The notes: a model not told the origin generated them from the sequence alone. A DNA stretch of 10,572 nucleotides from GCA-2746795 sp964643965 (GCA_964643965.1 CAZXVH010000146.1:1-10572), one strand, 5' to 3'; positions 1-6,513 are shown, numbered from the stretch's first letter. Numbers and translations are program-made.

Positions 1-327
1 ACTGTCAACTGTTCACTGTCAACCGGCCGTTCAGTCAGCAGCTCCGGAGGGATTTTCAGTTGTAGCCTTGCATCTGCCTTTCACCACTTACAGACTCGCT
101 ACTCAAACAACAGACAACCTACTCGTCTCCATCAAAGCTTTTTTGTTATTGAACTGGCAGGATTATGCCAAATCGTAAGGTGAATGTCAATTATTCATAG
201 CTGGCATAGCGAGGCTGTCACTTTGGGATATAATTTGTAGACAAGCATTCCCCCTTGTGATACTCTTTAAGCACTTGGGGTAAACTGCGCAAACACACTC
301 CTTTATGAAAAGAGTAAGGACTACATA
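1..327. other. Non-coding region upstream of the first receiver gene
   Basis: No gene is supported here. At the left edge ACTGTCAAC occurs twice (1-9 and 15-23) in a 14-bp tandem-like arrangement, followed by CGGCCGTT at 24-31, a near copy of the window's recurrent palindrome. CTCGTCTCCATCAA at 122-135 is repeated exactly inside the mobile element at 4709-4722. A TATAAT hexamer lies at 229-234. Two forward frames stay open from base 1 to about 180, so the tail of a gene starting outside the window cannot be excluded, but their translations look like nothing known and have odd composition. Confidence 0.6.
229..234 (+). promoter_or_regulatory. Possible -10 element for the receiver gene
   Basis: A perfect TATAAT lies about 94 nt before the ATG at 328. 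No convincing -35 hexamer is found 16-19 bp upstream, so this is either an activator-dependent promoter or a chance match. Confidence 0.3.
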
Positions 328-729
328 ATGGAAGAAGACCGCAAAAAAGTAGTATGTATCGAAGATGAATTAGAGATGATTGAACTCGTCAAACTCATCT
401 TGGGTCGTAACAAATTTGATGTGACCGGCGCTGTGGGTGGGCATGAAGGGTTACAAAAAATCGCTGCTATTAAACCTGACCTTGTTTTGCTTGATTTGAT
501 GATGCCGGAAATGGATGGATGGGAAGTCTACCAAAAAATGAAAGCGTCCGAAGAAATGCGTGACATCCCCGTCATCGTCGTCACCGCCAAAGCCCAAAGC
601 ATAGATAGGGTGCTGGGCCTGCACATCGCCCGCGTCGATGATTACATCACCAAACCCTTTGGCCCTCAAGAATTATTAGACAGCGTAGAGCGCGTTATCC
701 GCATTCATTCCAAAGAACATTCTGCCTAG
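328..729 (+). CDS. Stand-alone response regulator (single receiver domain)
   Basis: This 133-aa protein is a complete CheY-like receiver domain with no output domain, so it probably acts by protein-protein contact or as a phosphorelay intermediate in the cytoplasm. The acidic pocket is E12-D13 (the first position is Glu rather than the commoner Asp). The phospho-acceptor is D56 in the strand LVLLD, followed by the usual MMPEMDGWE loop. T86 (VVTAK) and K109 (ITKP) complete the switch residues. The start is supported by AAGGA at 316-320, 7 nt before the ATG. No histidine kinase is adjacent, so the partner is unknown. A strong terminator directly follows, so it is probably a monocistronic unit. 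The domain call is secure; the signalling pathway is not identifiable. Confidence 0.95.
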   Translation: MEEDRKKVVCIEDELEMIELVKLILGRNKFDVTGAVGGHEGLQKIAAIKPDLVLLDLMMPEMDGWEVYQKMKASEEMRDIPVIVVTAKAQSIDRVLGLHIARVDDYITKPFGPQELLDSVERVIRIHSKEHSA

Positions 730-750
730 TTCTTGCCCATTTTCAATCAC

Positions 751-789
751 AAAGCTCGTCTTTATCCACCAAGAAGACGGGCTTTTTTT
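751..789 (+). terminator. Rho-independent terminator after the receiver gene
   Basis: A 12-bp stem (751-762 with 774-785, one G-U pair) with an 11-nt loop is followed by an uninterrupted T run (783-789). It begins 21 nt after the stop codon and separates the receiver from the GcvT-like gene. Confidence 0.88.
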
Positions 790-860
790 GTAGCCCACCC
801 TCTCAAAAACGAATACAATCTTGAAAATTTGCTGGCAAAGGATTTGGCATTGGCAAAACC

Positions 861-2081
861 ATGATTGGCACACCATTTTACCCAAAAACTCAATCTATCT
901 GCGAAAGCATGAACTGGCGCAACTGGTCTGGTTACGCCGCCGCTGGGAAATATGAGCTGTCCCATGACCGCGAATATTACGCCATTCGCAGCGCCGCTGC
1001 CCTCATTGATGTTTCTCCGCTGTACAAATACCTGGTAGAAGGGCCAGACGCCGAAACATTCGTCAACCGGCTCATTCCTCGAGACGCCAGCCAATGCGCT
1101 GTCGGGCAGGTGCTTTACACACCCTGGTGCGACGATCAGGGCATGGTCATTGATGACGGCACGGTCTCCCGCCTGGCTGAAGATACTTTTCGCATCACGG
1201 CCGCCGAGCCAAATCTGCGCTGGTTTGAAGATACCGCCTGGGGCCTGGCCGTCGCCATCCGTGATATTTCAGAAGAAGTGGCGGCGCTGGCGGTGCAAGG
1301 TCCCCATTCACGAAACGTTTTATTAGGGGCCATCGCCGCCGCCGACCAGGAGCCATTCAGCCAGTTACCTTATTTTCATGTCATGCCAACCAGCATAAAC
1401 GGCCGTTCCCTCACCATCTCCCGCACCGGCTACACCGGCGATCTGGGCTACGAACTGTGGCTGCCCGGCGCTGCCGCCGGCCCGGTCTGGGATGCGCTGA
1501 TGGCTGCCGGCGCCGGCTATGAACTCGCCCCGGCCGGCATCCTGGCGCTAGACATCGCCCGCCTTGAGGCTGGCCTGCTCATGGCCGATGTCGATTACAC
1601 GCCAGCCCGTCACGCCCGCATCCCCGAGCAAAAATCATCTCCATTCGAGCTGGATTTAGGCTGGAGTGTGAACTTGAAGAAGGGCGGGAATTTTAACGGC
1701 CGTTCCGCCCTCCTCCTTGAAAAACAAAACGGTTCACGCTGGGCCACCGCTGGTATCGAGATCGACTATCCTGCCCTGGCCGCCGCCTATGAGCGCCTCA
1801 ACCTGCCACCCGCCGTGCCTCACGAAGCATGGCGCAGCAGCGTCCCCCTGTTCACCCGTTCGCGCAGCAGCCGCAGCGGCTTACGCCAAATCGGCTACGC
1901 CACCAGCGGCTGCTTCTCCCCCCTGCTCAAACGCTACATCGCCATCGCCACCGTCAAACCAGAATGCGCCGCCCTCGGTACTGAGCTATTTATCCAGATA
2001 ACGGTCGAACACGCCCCCCTGCATATCCCCGCCCAGGTCGTCAAAAAACCGTTCTTTGACCCCCCACGGAAAAAAGCATGA
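861..2081 (+). CDS. GcvT-like aminomethyltransferase family protein
   Basis: This 406-aa protein belongs to the glycine-cleavage T-protein/YgfZ/DmgdH-C family, which binds tetrahydrofolate and transfers one-carbon units. Family features in order: the N-terminal GTPFYPKT...NWSGY segment (3-25), AAALIDVSPLYKY (45-57), the VIDDG acidic motif (96-100) matching the T-protein catalytic aspartate region, LAVQGP (143-148), RTGYTGDLGYEL (188-199), ARLEAGL (233-239), and a C-terminal barrel with IGYATSG.FSP (344-354). It is probably not the classical glycine-cleavage T protein: no gcvH or gcvP is nearby, and the N-terminal extension resembles GcvT paralogues found beside FAD oxidoreductases. The ATG at 861 lacks a good ribosome site (AAAGGA at 837-842 is 18 nt away). 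It is kept because the conserved N-terminal motif would be lost by starting at M17 (909). Its stop overlaps the next gene's start. Two copies of AACGGCCGTT lie within it. Confidence 0.85.
   Translation: MIGTPFYPKTQSICESMNWRNWSGYAAAGKYELSHDREYYAIRSAAALIDVSPLYKYLVEGPDAETFVNRLIPRDASQCAVGQVLYTPWCDDQGMVIDDGTVSRLAEDTFRITAAEPNLRWFEDTAWGLAVAIRDISEEVAALAVQGPHSRNVLLGAIAAADQEPFSQLPYFHVMPTSINGRSLTISRTGYTGDLGYELWLPGAAAGPVWDALMAAGAGYELAPAGILALDIARLEAGLLMADVDYTPARHARIPEQKSSPFELDLGWSVNLKKGGNFNGRSALLLEKQNGSRWATAGIEIDYPALAAAYERLNLPPAVPHEAWRSSVPLFTRSRSSRSGLRQIGYATSGCFSPLLKRYIAIATVKPECAALGTELFIQITVEHAPLHIPAQVVKKPFFDPPRKKA
1398..1407. repeat. AACGGCCGTT palindrome, copy 1
   Basis: A perfect 10-bp palindrome within the GcvT-like gene. 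It is read in codon phase as AAC-GGC-CGT (Asn-Gly-Arg), residues 180-182. Confidence 0.6.
1695..1704. repeat. AACGGCCGTT palindrome, copy 2
   Basis: Second perfect copy in the GcvT-like gene. It has the same codon phase and again reads Asn-Gly-Arg (residues 279-281), followed by a serine codon as in copy 1. Confidence 0.6.
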
Positions 2082-3664
2082 TCCAAAAATATGACGCCCT
2101 CATCATCGGCGGCGGCCACAATGGCCTCATCGCCGCCGCTTACCTGGCCAAAGCGGGCAAAAAAGTGCTGGTGCTGGAAAAACGGCCCATCCTGGGCGGG
2201 GCCACCGTCACCGAAGAGGTGTATCCCGGTTTCAAGTACACCGTTTTCTCCTACGTGGTCAGCTTGCTGCGCCCGGAAATCATTCGTGAACTGGAACTGG
2301 CGCGGCACGGCCTCACCATTCTGCCCTTGGAAAGCACCTTCACCCCGATGCCAAACGGCGACTACCTGGTACGCTGGGGCGATCACCACAAAACTTACCG
2401 CGAAATCGCCCGTCACAGCAAACGAGACGCCGATACCTACACCGATTACGGCCGCCTGATGGCCCAGATGGCCAAGGCCGTCAAACCGATCCTCAGCGCC
2501 GTGCCTCCCGATATCGGCAGCCTCAACCCGCGCAAACTGCGCCCGGTCGAGATGGGTCAACTGGCCCACCACTTCTTGGGTCTACCCCAGGAACAGCTTC
2601 ACGCCTTTGTCAAGCTCATGGTCATGAGTTCGGCCGATTTCCTGGATGAATGGTTTGAAACGGAGGCGCTTAAAGCAACCATGGCCGCCAGCGGCATCAT
2701 CGGCACCTTTTTAGGACCGCGCTCACCGGGCACAGCTTATGTGCTGCTCCATCATTACATGGGCGAGATCGACGGCGTATTCCGCGCCTGGGGATTTGCC
2801 AAAGGGGGCACAGGAGCGGTGGCCGAGGCTATTGCCCGCTCCGCCCGTGCTTCAGGTGTGGAGATTCGCACAGCGGCTCCGGTGGCGCAGGTGATTGTGC
2901 AAAACGGCCGTTCTCTGGGCGTCGCTCTGGAAAATGGAGATGAACTGTATGCCGATGTGGTCGCCTCCTCCCTCGACCCGCGCCAAACCTTCCTCAATCT
3001 GGTAGACGAAAAAGAGCTGCCAGATGACTTCGTGGCCGCCATTAAAAAGTTTCGGTTTCGCGGCTCCTCCGCCAAAGTCAACCTGGCGCTGGATGGCCTG
3101 CCGAATTTCACCGCCCTGCCCGGCTTTGGCCCTCACCTGCGCGGCGCAATTTCTATCAGCCCCTCCATCGACTACCTGGAACGGGCTTATGATGACGCCA
3201 AATACGGGGATTTTTCAAAACGGCCGTATATCGACATGATCATCCCCTCCCTCATCGACCCCGACATGGCGCCCCCTGGTAAACACGTCATGTCCTGCTT
3301 TGTGCAATACGCCCCCTACCACCTCGCACACGGCACCTGGGACGAACGCCGCGAAGCATTCGGCGATACCGTCATCGACACCATCGCTGAATACGCACCC
3401 AACATCAAAGAGATCATCCTCCACCGCCAGGTGATGACCCCGCTGGACATCGAGCGCATCACCGGCTTAAGCGAGGGCAATATTTTCCAGGGTGAATTGT
3501 CATTGCAACAACTATTCTTTTTACGGCCGGCGCCCGGCTGGGGCGATTATCGCACTCCTCTCAAAGGGTACTACCAGTGCGGTTCCGGCGCTCACCCTGG
3601 CGGCGGCATTATGGGCGCCAGCGGCCGTCTCAGCGCCCTGGAAATCTTGAAAGATTGGCGTTGA
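2078..3664 (+). CDS. FAD-dependent oxidoreductase, PYROXD2/phytoene-desaturase-like
   Basis: This 528-aa flavoprotein belongs to the large amine-oxidase/phytoene-desaturase superfamily (COG1233-like) and most resembles PYROXD2-type proteins. The N-terminal Rossmann FAD motif is G11-x-G13-x-x-G16 in ALIIGGGHNGLIA, with E34 ending the second strand (VLVLEK) to bind the ribose. The second dinucleotide motif follows as PILGG. The C-terminal FAD-contacting segment CGSGAHPGGGIMGASGR spans about 501-517. There is no signal peptide or membrane segment, so it should be cytoplasmic. Its ATG overlaps the GcvT-like stop codon (ATGA at 2078-2081), implying translational coupling and probably joint function. 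Linked FAD oxidase and GcvT activities occur in sarcosine and dimethylglycine oxidation, where the demethylated carbon goes to tetrahydrofolate. That analogy is inference here because the FAD domain is of a different subfamily. The substrate is unknown. Confidence 0.85.
   Translation: MIQKYDALIIGGGHNGLIAAAYLAKAGKKVLVLEKRPILGGATVTEEVYPGFKYTVFSYVVSLLRPEIIRELELARHGLTILPLESTFTPMPNGDYLVRWGDHHKTYREIARHSKRDADTYTDYGRLMAQMAKAVKPILSAVPPDIGSLNPRKLRPVEMGQLAHHFLGLPQEQLHAFVKLMVMSSADFLDEWFETEALKATMAASGIIGTFLGPRSPGTAYVLLHHYMGEIDGVFRAWGFAKGGTGAVAEAIARSARASGVEIRTAAPVAQVIVQNGRSLGVALENGDELYADVVASSLDPRQTFLNLVDEKELPDDFVAAIKKFRFRGSSAKVNLALDGLPNFTALPGFGPHLRGAISISPSIDYLERAYDDAKYGDFSKRPYIDMIIPSLIDPDMAPPGKHVMSCFVQYAPYHLAHGTWDERREAFGDTVIDTIAEYAPNIKEIILHRQVMTPLDIERITGLSEGNIFQGELSLQQLFFLRPAPGWGDYRTPLKGYYQCGSGAHPGGGIMGASGRLSALEILKDWR
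2903..2912. repeat. AACGGCCGTT palindrome, copy 3
   Basis: Perfect copy within the FAD oxidoreductase gene, in the same codon phase as the others, encoding Asn-Gly-Arg (residues 276-278) followed by Ser. Confidence 0.6.
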
Positions 3665-3672
3665 AATTTTGT

Positions 3673-3702
3673 TTGAAATCCCCGGAAACATTCTGTTATA
3701 CT
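3673..3702 (+). promoter_or_regulatory. Sigma-70-like promoter with extended -10
   Basis: TTGAAA (3673-3678) and TATACT (3697-3702) are separated by 18 bp. A TG dinucleotide at 3694-3695 makes an extended -10 (TGTTATACT). It starts just after the FAD oxidoreductase stop codon and is placed to drive the metallo-hydrolase, with a leader of about 50 nt. Confidence 0.7.
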
Positions 3703-3758
3703 GAACAGGCAATCTCATGATAGTCCACCACTACTAAGTCAAAGAAAGAGGAAAACAA

Positions 3759-4616
3759 TTGTTCATTCGTTTCTGGGGAGTACGCGGTACGATACCTACG
3801 CCTGGACGAGACACCCTTCGGATTGGCGGCAACACCTCCTGCATCGAGGTACGCACCTCCGATGATCAACTGATCATTCTGGATGCCGGCACCGGTATTC
3901 TTCCCCTGGGCAAACATTTAATCAAGGAAAATCCTGGTCGCATCACCGGTAATATCTTGATCAGCCATACCCATTGGGACCATATCCAGGGGTTCCCTTT
4001 TTTCTCACCGATTTGGGGCCGCACCAATCGCTTTGTGCTCGTCGGGCGCAAACGAGTGGGACAACGGCTGGAAGAAATCGTATCCGGCCAGTTTATGGAA
4101 CCATACCTGCCTTTTGCTTACAAATCTTTGCCGGCCGATCTCATCGTCAAAGAAGTGGATGACAACGAAACGCTCATCATCGGCGATAGAACGCGGGTGC
4201 AGGTGGCGGCCATCAATCACCCCGGCGGCTGCCTGGGCTTTCGCATCGAAAATGATGGCGTCGTTTTTGCCTATTGCAGCGACGTAAGCCATGACGATGA
4301 TAATTTGGACGCTGGCGTCCTCAATTTAGCCCAGGGCGCCGACCTGCTCGTTCATGATTCCCACTTCGCCAGCGTAGACGAGAGAAACCTGCGCCGTGAC
4401 TGGGGACATAGCACCTGGCTAGAAGCCGCCCAGGTCGCCGTTGAAGCCAATGTCAAGAATCTGGCTCTCTTTCATTTTTCGCCCGATATGAATGACCAAA
4501 TGGTGGCTCAGGTGTTAGACAAAACAAGAAGTATCTTTCCGAAGACCATTGTGGCCCAAGAAGGTTTGGAACTGACGTTGCCCCTCACCGGAGACTTACC
4601 TGATATTGCGCCCTAA
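3759..4616 (+). CDS. MBL-fold metallo-hydrolase (FWGVRG-type)
   Basis: This 285-aa protein carries the full metallo-beta-lactamase-fold metal site: H70-x-H72-x-D74-H75 (SHTHWDHIQG), H154 (INHPGG), D175 (CSDVSH) and H239 (LFHF). H217 in WGHSTW is a further conserved-looking histidine. The opening FIRFWGVRGTIPTPG and GGNTSCIEV (23-31) are typical of a subfamily related to RNase Z and cyclic-nucleotide phosphodiesterase-like hydrolases, often annotated only as MBL-fold hydrolase. Substrate is unknown; phosphodiester hydrolysis is a reasonable guess. Translation starts at TTG (3759), supported by GAGGA at 3748-3752, 6 nt upstream, and by the conserved N-terminus. No ATG alternative preserves it. 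A mobile element begins 9 nt after the stop. Before that insertion the receiver gene at 4799 was close downstream, suggesting a functional pair. Confidence 0.9.
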   Translation: MFIRFWGVRGTIPTPGRDTLRIGGNTSCIEVRTSDDQLIILDAGTGILPLGKHLIKENPGRITGNILISHTHWDHIQGFPFFSPIWGRTNRFVLVGRKRVGQRLEEIVSGQFMEPYLPFAYKSLPADLIVKEVDDNETLIIGDRTRVQVAAINHPGGCLGFRIENDGVVFAYCSDVSHDDDNLDAGVLNLAQGADLLVHDSHFASVDERNLRRDWGHSTWLEAAQVAVEANVKNLALFHFSPDMNDQMVAQVLDKTRSIFPKTIVAQEGLELTLPLTGDLPDIAP

Positions 4617-4624
4617 ATTTAGTT
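4616..4624. repeat. Left target-site duplication of the MITE
   Basis: AATTTAGTT, identical to 4741-4749. Its first base is the last base of the metallo-hydrolase stop codon TAA (4614-4616), so the insertion left the reading frame intact. Confidence 0.75.
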
Positions 4625-4740
4625 GGGTGCGCGTCGTTTTTGTTGACGTAGTATCATTGCTAAACGAGGACTGAGCTTGTCGAAGTCCGGACTTCGACAA
4701 GCTCAGTCCTCGTCTCCATCAACCAAAGTTTCGCGCACCC
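4625..4740. mobile_element. MITE-like non-autonomous element, 116 bp
   Basis: The ends are perfect 9-bp inverted repeats, GGGTGCGCG (4625-4633) and CGCGCACCC (4732-4740). Similarity between the arms continues imperfectly: about 21 of the outer 27 positions match. The element is flanked by the 9-bp direct repeat AATTTAGTT (4616-4624 and 4741-4749), the signature of a transposition event. It has no coding capacity, so it would need a transposase supplied elsewhere. Nine-bp duplications are made by several IS families (IS1, IS903-type IS5 members, IS10/IS50-type IS4 members), so the parent family cannot be assigned. Because the repeats begin AA and end TT, an alternative reading is a 120-bp element with 11-bp ends and a 5-bp duplication (TTTAG). 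The 9-bp reading needs fewer coincidences. It lies between the metallo-hydrolase stop and the receiver's promoter. Confidence 0.8.
4664..4713. repeat. Perfect 50-bp palindrome inside the MITE
   Basis: Every base from 4664 to 4713 is self-complementary around the centre 4688/4689 (TCCGGA). The half-site includes CTGAGCTTGTCGAAG. As RNA it would fold into a near-25-bp hairpin with a minimal loop. There is no T tract after it, so it is not a classical terminator. It could still protect the metallo-hydrolase mRNA 3' end or be an RNase III target. Confidence 0.9.
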
Positions 4741-4749
4741 AATTTAGTT
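4741..4749. repeat. Right target-site duplication of the MITE
   Basis: AATTTAGTT, the partner of 4616-4624. Removing the element plus one copy restores a continuous sequence with about 57 nt between the metallo-hydrolase stop and the ATG at 4799. Confidence 0.75.
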
Positions 4750-4756
4750 ATGACAA

Positions 4757-4784
4757 TTGCTTCATTGGCAGAATTGATTACAAT
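4757..4784 (+). promoter_or_regulatory. Candidate promoter for the second receiver
   Basis: TTGCTT (4757-4762) and TACAAT (4779-4784) are separated by 16 bp. Transcription would begin near 4791, leaving almost no leader for the ATG at 4799 and favouring a later start (4823 or 4835). Modest match to consensus. Confidence 0.4.
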
Positions 4785-4798
4785 AGACCGGAAGTCCT

Positions 4799-5215
4799 AT
4801 GCTATCAATTTATGTAGGGCGAATGGGAGATAGGTTGACTCAATTGGTTTTGATCGTGGATGACGAACCGATGGCCCGAACATTATTGAGGTTAATGCTT
4901 GTTCGGGCGGGCTTTAATGTATCCGAAGCGGAAGATGGTTATGACGCTTTGGAAAAAGTGCAGCAAAGCCAGCCAGATATTATCCTGCTGGACGTGATGA
5001 TGCCGGGCATGGATGGGTTTACGGTCTGTGAAAAGCTACGCCAACGGCAAGAGACGGCCACACTGCCTATTATTATGCTCAGCGCCAAAACCGATTTAGA
5101 CAGCATTAACAAGGGTTTACTGGTGGGCGCCACTAAATACCTGACCAAACCGATTTCACCCGATGACCTTACCCAGCATGTAAACGAAGCATTGGGCGTC
5201 AATCGAATTGCCTGA
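4799..5215 (+). CDS. Stand-alone response regulator (single receiver domain), start uncertain
   Basis: Up to 138 aa, a complete receiver domain without output domain. Residues counted from the ATG at 4799: acidic pair D21-D22 (LIVDDEP), phospho-acceptor D65 (IILLDVMMPGMDG), S95 (MLSAK) and K117 (LTKP). Three starts are possible. ATG 4799 has GGAAG only 4 nt upstream. ATG 4823 has a poorly spaced AGGG. TTG 4835 has GGAGA (4826-4830) ideally spaced and gives MTQLVLIVDDEP, the usual compact N-terminus for this family. The neighbouring metallo-hydrolase also uses TTG, so the 4835 start is a serious alternative. No kinase is adjacent. It was probably transcribed close behind, or with, the metallo-hydrolase before the mobile element inserted between them. 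Confidence 0.9.
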   Translation: MLSIYVGRMGDRLTQLVLIVDDEPMARTLLRLMLVRAGFNVSEAEDGYDALEKVQQSQPDIILLDVMMPGMDGFTVCEKLRQRQETATLPIIMLSAKTDLDSINKGLLVGATKYLTKPISPDDLTQHVNEALGVNRIA

Positions 5216-5302
5216 TGATTTGGCCCTTAACTTTTGCCTTTTCCCTCATTTGTGATAAAAAACACAACAATTCCATCTGAAACATCATCGGAGGTTTTTG
5301 CA

Positions 5303-5500
5303 ATGCTCATTAAACGCTTGATTTTAGCCCTCATCTCCATTGCTTTTGGCGTAGGCGCCACATTCTTAATTCTATTTCTGGTCGGTACGAATTTCTATAC
5401 CTACGGCTTTGGCTATTTTTTCTTCACCTCGTTAGCCCTGGCCTGTTTCTTGGGAATCTGGTTAGATAAGTTTATGGGAACCGGCCTTTTGCCAGAGTAA
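5303..5500 (+). CDS. Small two-helix membrane protein, 65 aa, unknown function
   Basis: The start is set by a strong GGAGG (5290-5294) 8 nt before the ATG at 5303. An in-frame ATG at 5234 would add 23 residues but has no ribosome site. The product is highly hydrophobic, with two predicted membrane segments: about residues 6-28 (LILALISIAFGVGATFLILF) and 38-56 (GFGYFFFTSLALACFLGIW). They are separated by a short polar/aromatic turn (GTNFYTY). The Lys/Arg near the N-terminus suggest both ends are cytoplasmic. I do not recognise the family. It lies between a receiver gene and folD, and a probable terminator follows, so it is likely expressed separately from folD. Confidence 0.75.
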   Translation: MLIKRLILALISIAFGVGATFLILFLVGTNFYTYGFGYFFFTSLALACFLGIWLDKFMGTGLLPE

Positions 5501-5531
5501 TTTCAGACTGGTTTCGTTTGTTTAAAAGTTT

Positions 5532-5566
5532 AGGACCTCCGCGCATTAAAGTAAGGGGGTCTTTTT
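5532..5566 (+). terminator. Probable terminator before folD
   Basis: A stem of about 9 bp (5532-5540 with 5555-5563, with G-U pairs) encloses a 14-nt loop and runs into a T stretch (5562-5566). It is moderate in strength and lies 31 nt after the small membrane protein gene. Confidence 0.6.
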
Positions 5567-5603
5567 GTTTCCCTGATGACAAGAAAAAAGGACAAAAGTA
5601 AAC

Positions 5604-6485
5604 ATGACCACAAATCTCATTGACGGTAAAGCGATTGCACAAGAAGTACAAGATGAAGTGAAAGAAGCGGTGGCCAGGATGCAGGTTGAACATAATTATT
5701 CGCCTGGTTTGGCCACGGTGCTGGTGGGCGAAGACCCCGCCTCCTCCACCTATGTGCGTATGAAGCAGCGCACCTGTGAAAAGCTGGGCATCCGCTCGAT
5801 TGGGCACACGCTGCCCGCCGACGCCACCCAAGAAGAAGTAGAAGAATTGGTCGCCGCCTTAAACGCCGATCCCACCATCAACGGCATTTTAGTGCAGCTG
5901 CCCCTGCCCAAACACATTGATGAAGAAGCGGTGCTGAACAGCATTGATTTGGCCAAGGATGTGGATGGTTTCCACCCGGTCAACATCGGCCGTTTAGCTA
6001 TGAAGGGGCGCGAACCGCTATTTATCCCCTGTACCCCGTATGGCTGCATGGTGCTGCTGGAAAAAAGCGGCATCGAGACCAGCGGCGCAGAGGCAGTGAT
6101 TGTGGGCCGCTCCAATATTGTGGGGCTGCCCATGGCCATGCTGCTGCAAAAGGCCAACGCCACCGTCACCATTTGCCACAGCCGCACCAAGGATTTGAAG
6201 GCGCATCTGCAAAGAGCGGATATTGTGGTGGCGGCCATTGGCTGGGCCAATATGATCACGGGCGACATGCTGAAACCGGGCTGCGCCGTGATCGATGTGG
6301 GCATCAACCGCGTGGATGATCCGACAGCAAAACGGGGCTACCGCCTGGTAGGGGATGTTGATTTTGAGTCTGCCAAAGAAGTGGCGGGGGCCATTACGCC
6401 GGTTCCGGGCGGTGTAGGGCCGATGACGATTGCCATGCTGATGAAGAACACGCTGCACGCAGCGGAGCTGGCGCTTAACGAGTGA
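5604..6485 (+). CDS. folD: Bifunctional methylene-THF dehydrogenase / methenyl-THF cyclohydrolase
   Basis: FolD oxidises 5,10-methylene-tetrahydrofolate with NADP+ to methenyl-THF and hydrolyses that to 10-formyl-THF, supplying purine synthesis and formyl-methionine. The protein is 293 aa, a normal length. The active-site residues sit at the positions known from E. coli FolD: Y50 and K54 (STYVRMKQR), Q98 (GILVQLPLP) and D121 (KDVDGFHPVN). The substrate loop PCTPYG (142-147), the nucleotide-binding signature GRSNIVGLP (168-176) and the C-terminal signature PVPGGVGPMT (266-275) are intact. The ATG at 5604 has AAGGA at 5588-5592. It is flanked by terminators on both sides, so it seems to be its own unit. 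The nearby GcvT-like/FAD oxidoreductase pair may feed the same folate pool. Identification is secure. Confidence 0.98.
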   Translation: MTTNLIDGKAIAQEVQDEVKEAVARMQVEHNYSPGLATVLVGEDPASSTYVRMKQRTCEKLGIRSIGHTLPADATQEEVEELVAALNADPTINGILVQLPLPKHIDEEAVLNSIDLAKDVDGFHPVNIGRLAMKGREPLFIPCTPYGCMVLLEKSGIETSGAEAVIVGRSNIVGLPMAMLLQKANATVTICHSRTKDLKAHLQRADIVVAAIGWANMITGDMLKPGCAVIDVGINRVDDPTAKRGYRLVGDVDFESAKEVAGAITPVPGGVGPMTIAMLMKNTLHAAELALNE

Positions 6486-6513
6486 CGATTTCGGATTAAC
6501 GATTGGTGATTCT

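Noticed and set aside
1..183. Two forward frames open from the left edge to about 180
   Set aside because: Could be the end of an upstream gene, but the translations are unrecognisable, both frames are equally open, and the DNA carries short direct repeats typical of intergenic sequence.
730..860. Riboswitch upstream of the GcvT-like gene
   Set aside because: Glycine riboswitches often precede gcvT, but this 131-bp gap is largely taken up by the receiver's terminator and shows no tandem aptamer-like structure.
1934..2572. 212-aa open frame on the minus strand
   Set aside because: It lies wholly across the GcvT-like and FAD oxidoreductase genes, whose motifs are unmistakable. It is a high-GC antisense shadow without its own motifs or ribosome site.
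3717..3737. Six-codon ORF (MIVHHY) in the metallo-hydrolase leader, a possible leader peptide
   Set aside because: No ribosome site and no attenuator-like alternative hairpins around it; most likely chance.
5750..6307. 185-aa open frame on the minus strand of folD
   Set aside because: Antisense shadow. All FolD catalytic residues are conserved on the + strand, and the reverse translation shows no domain.
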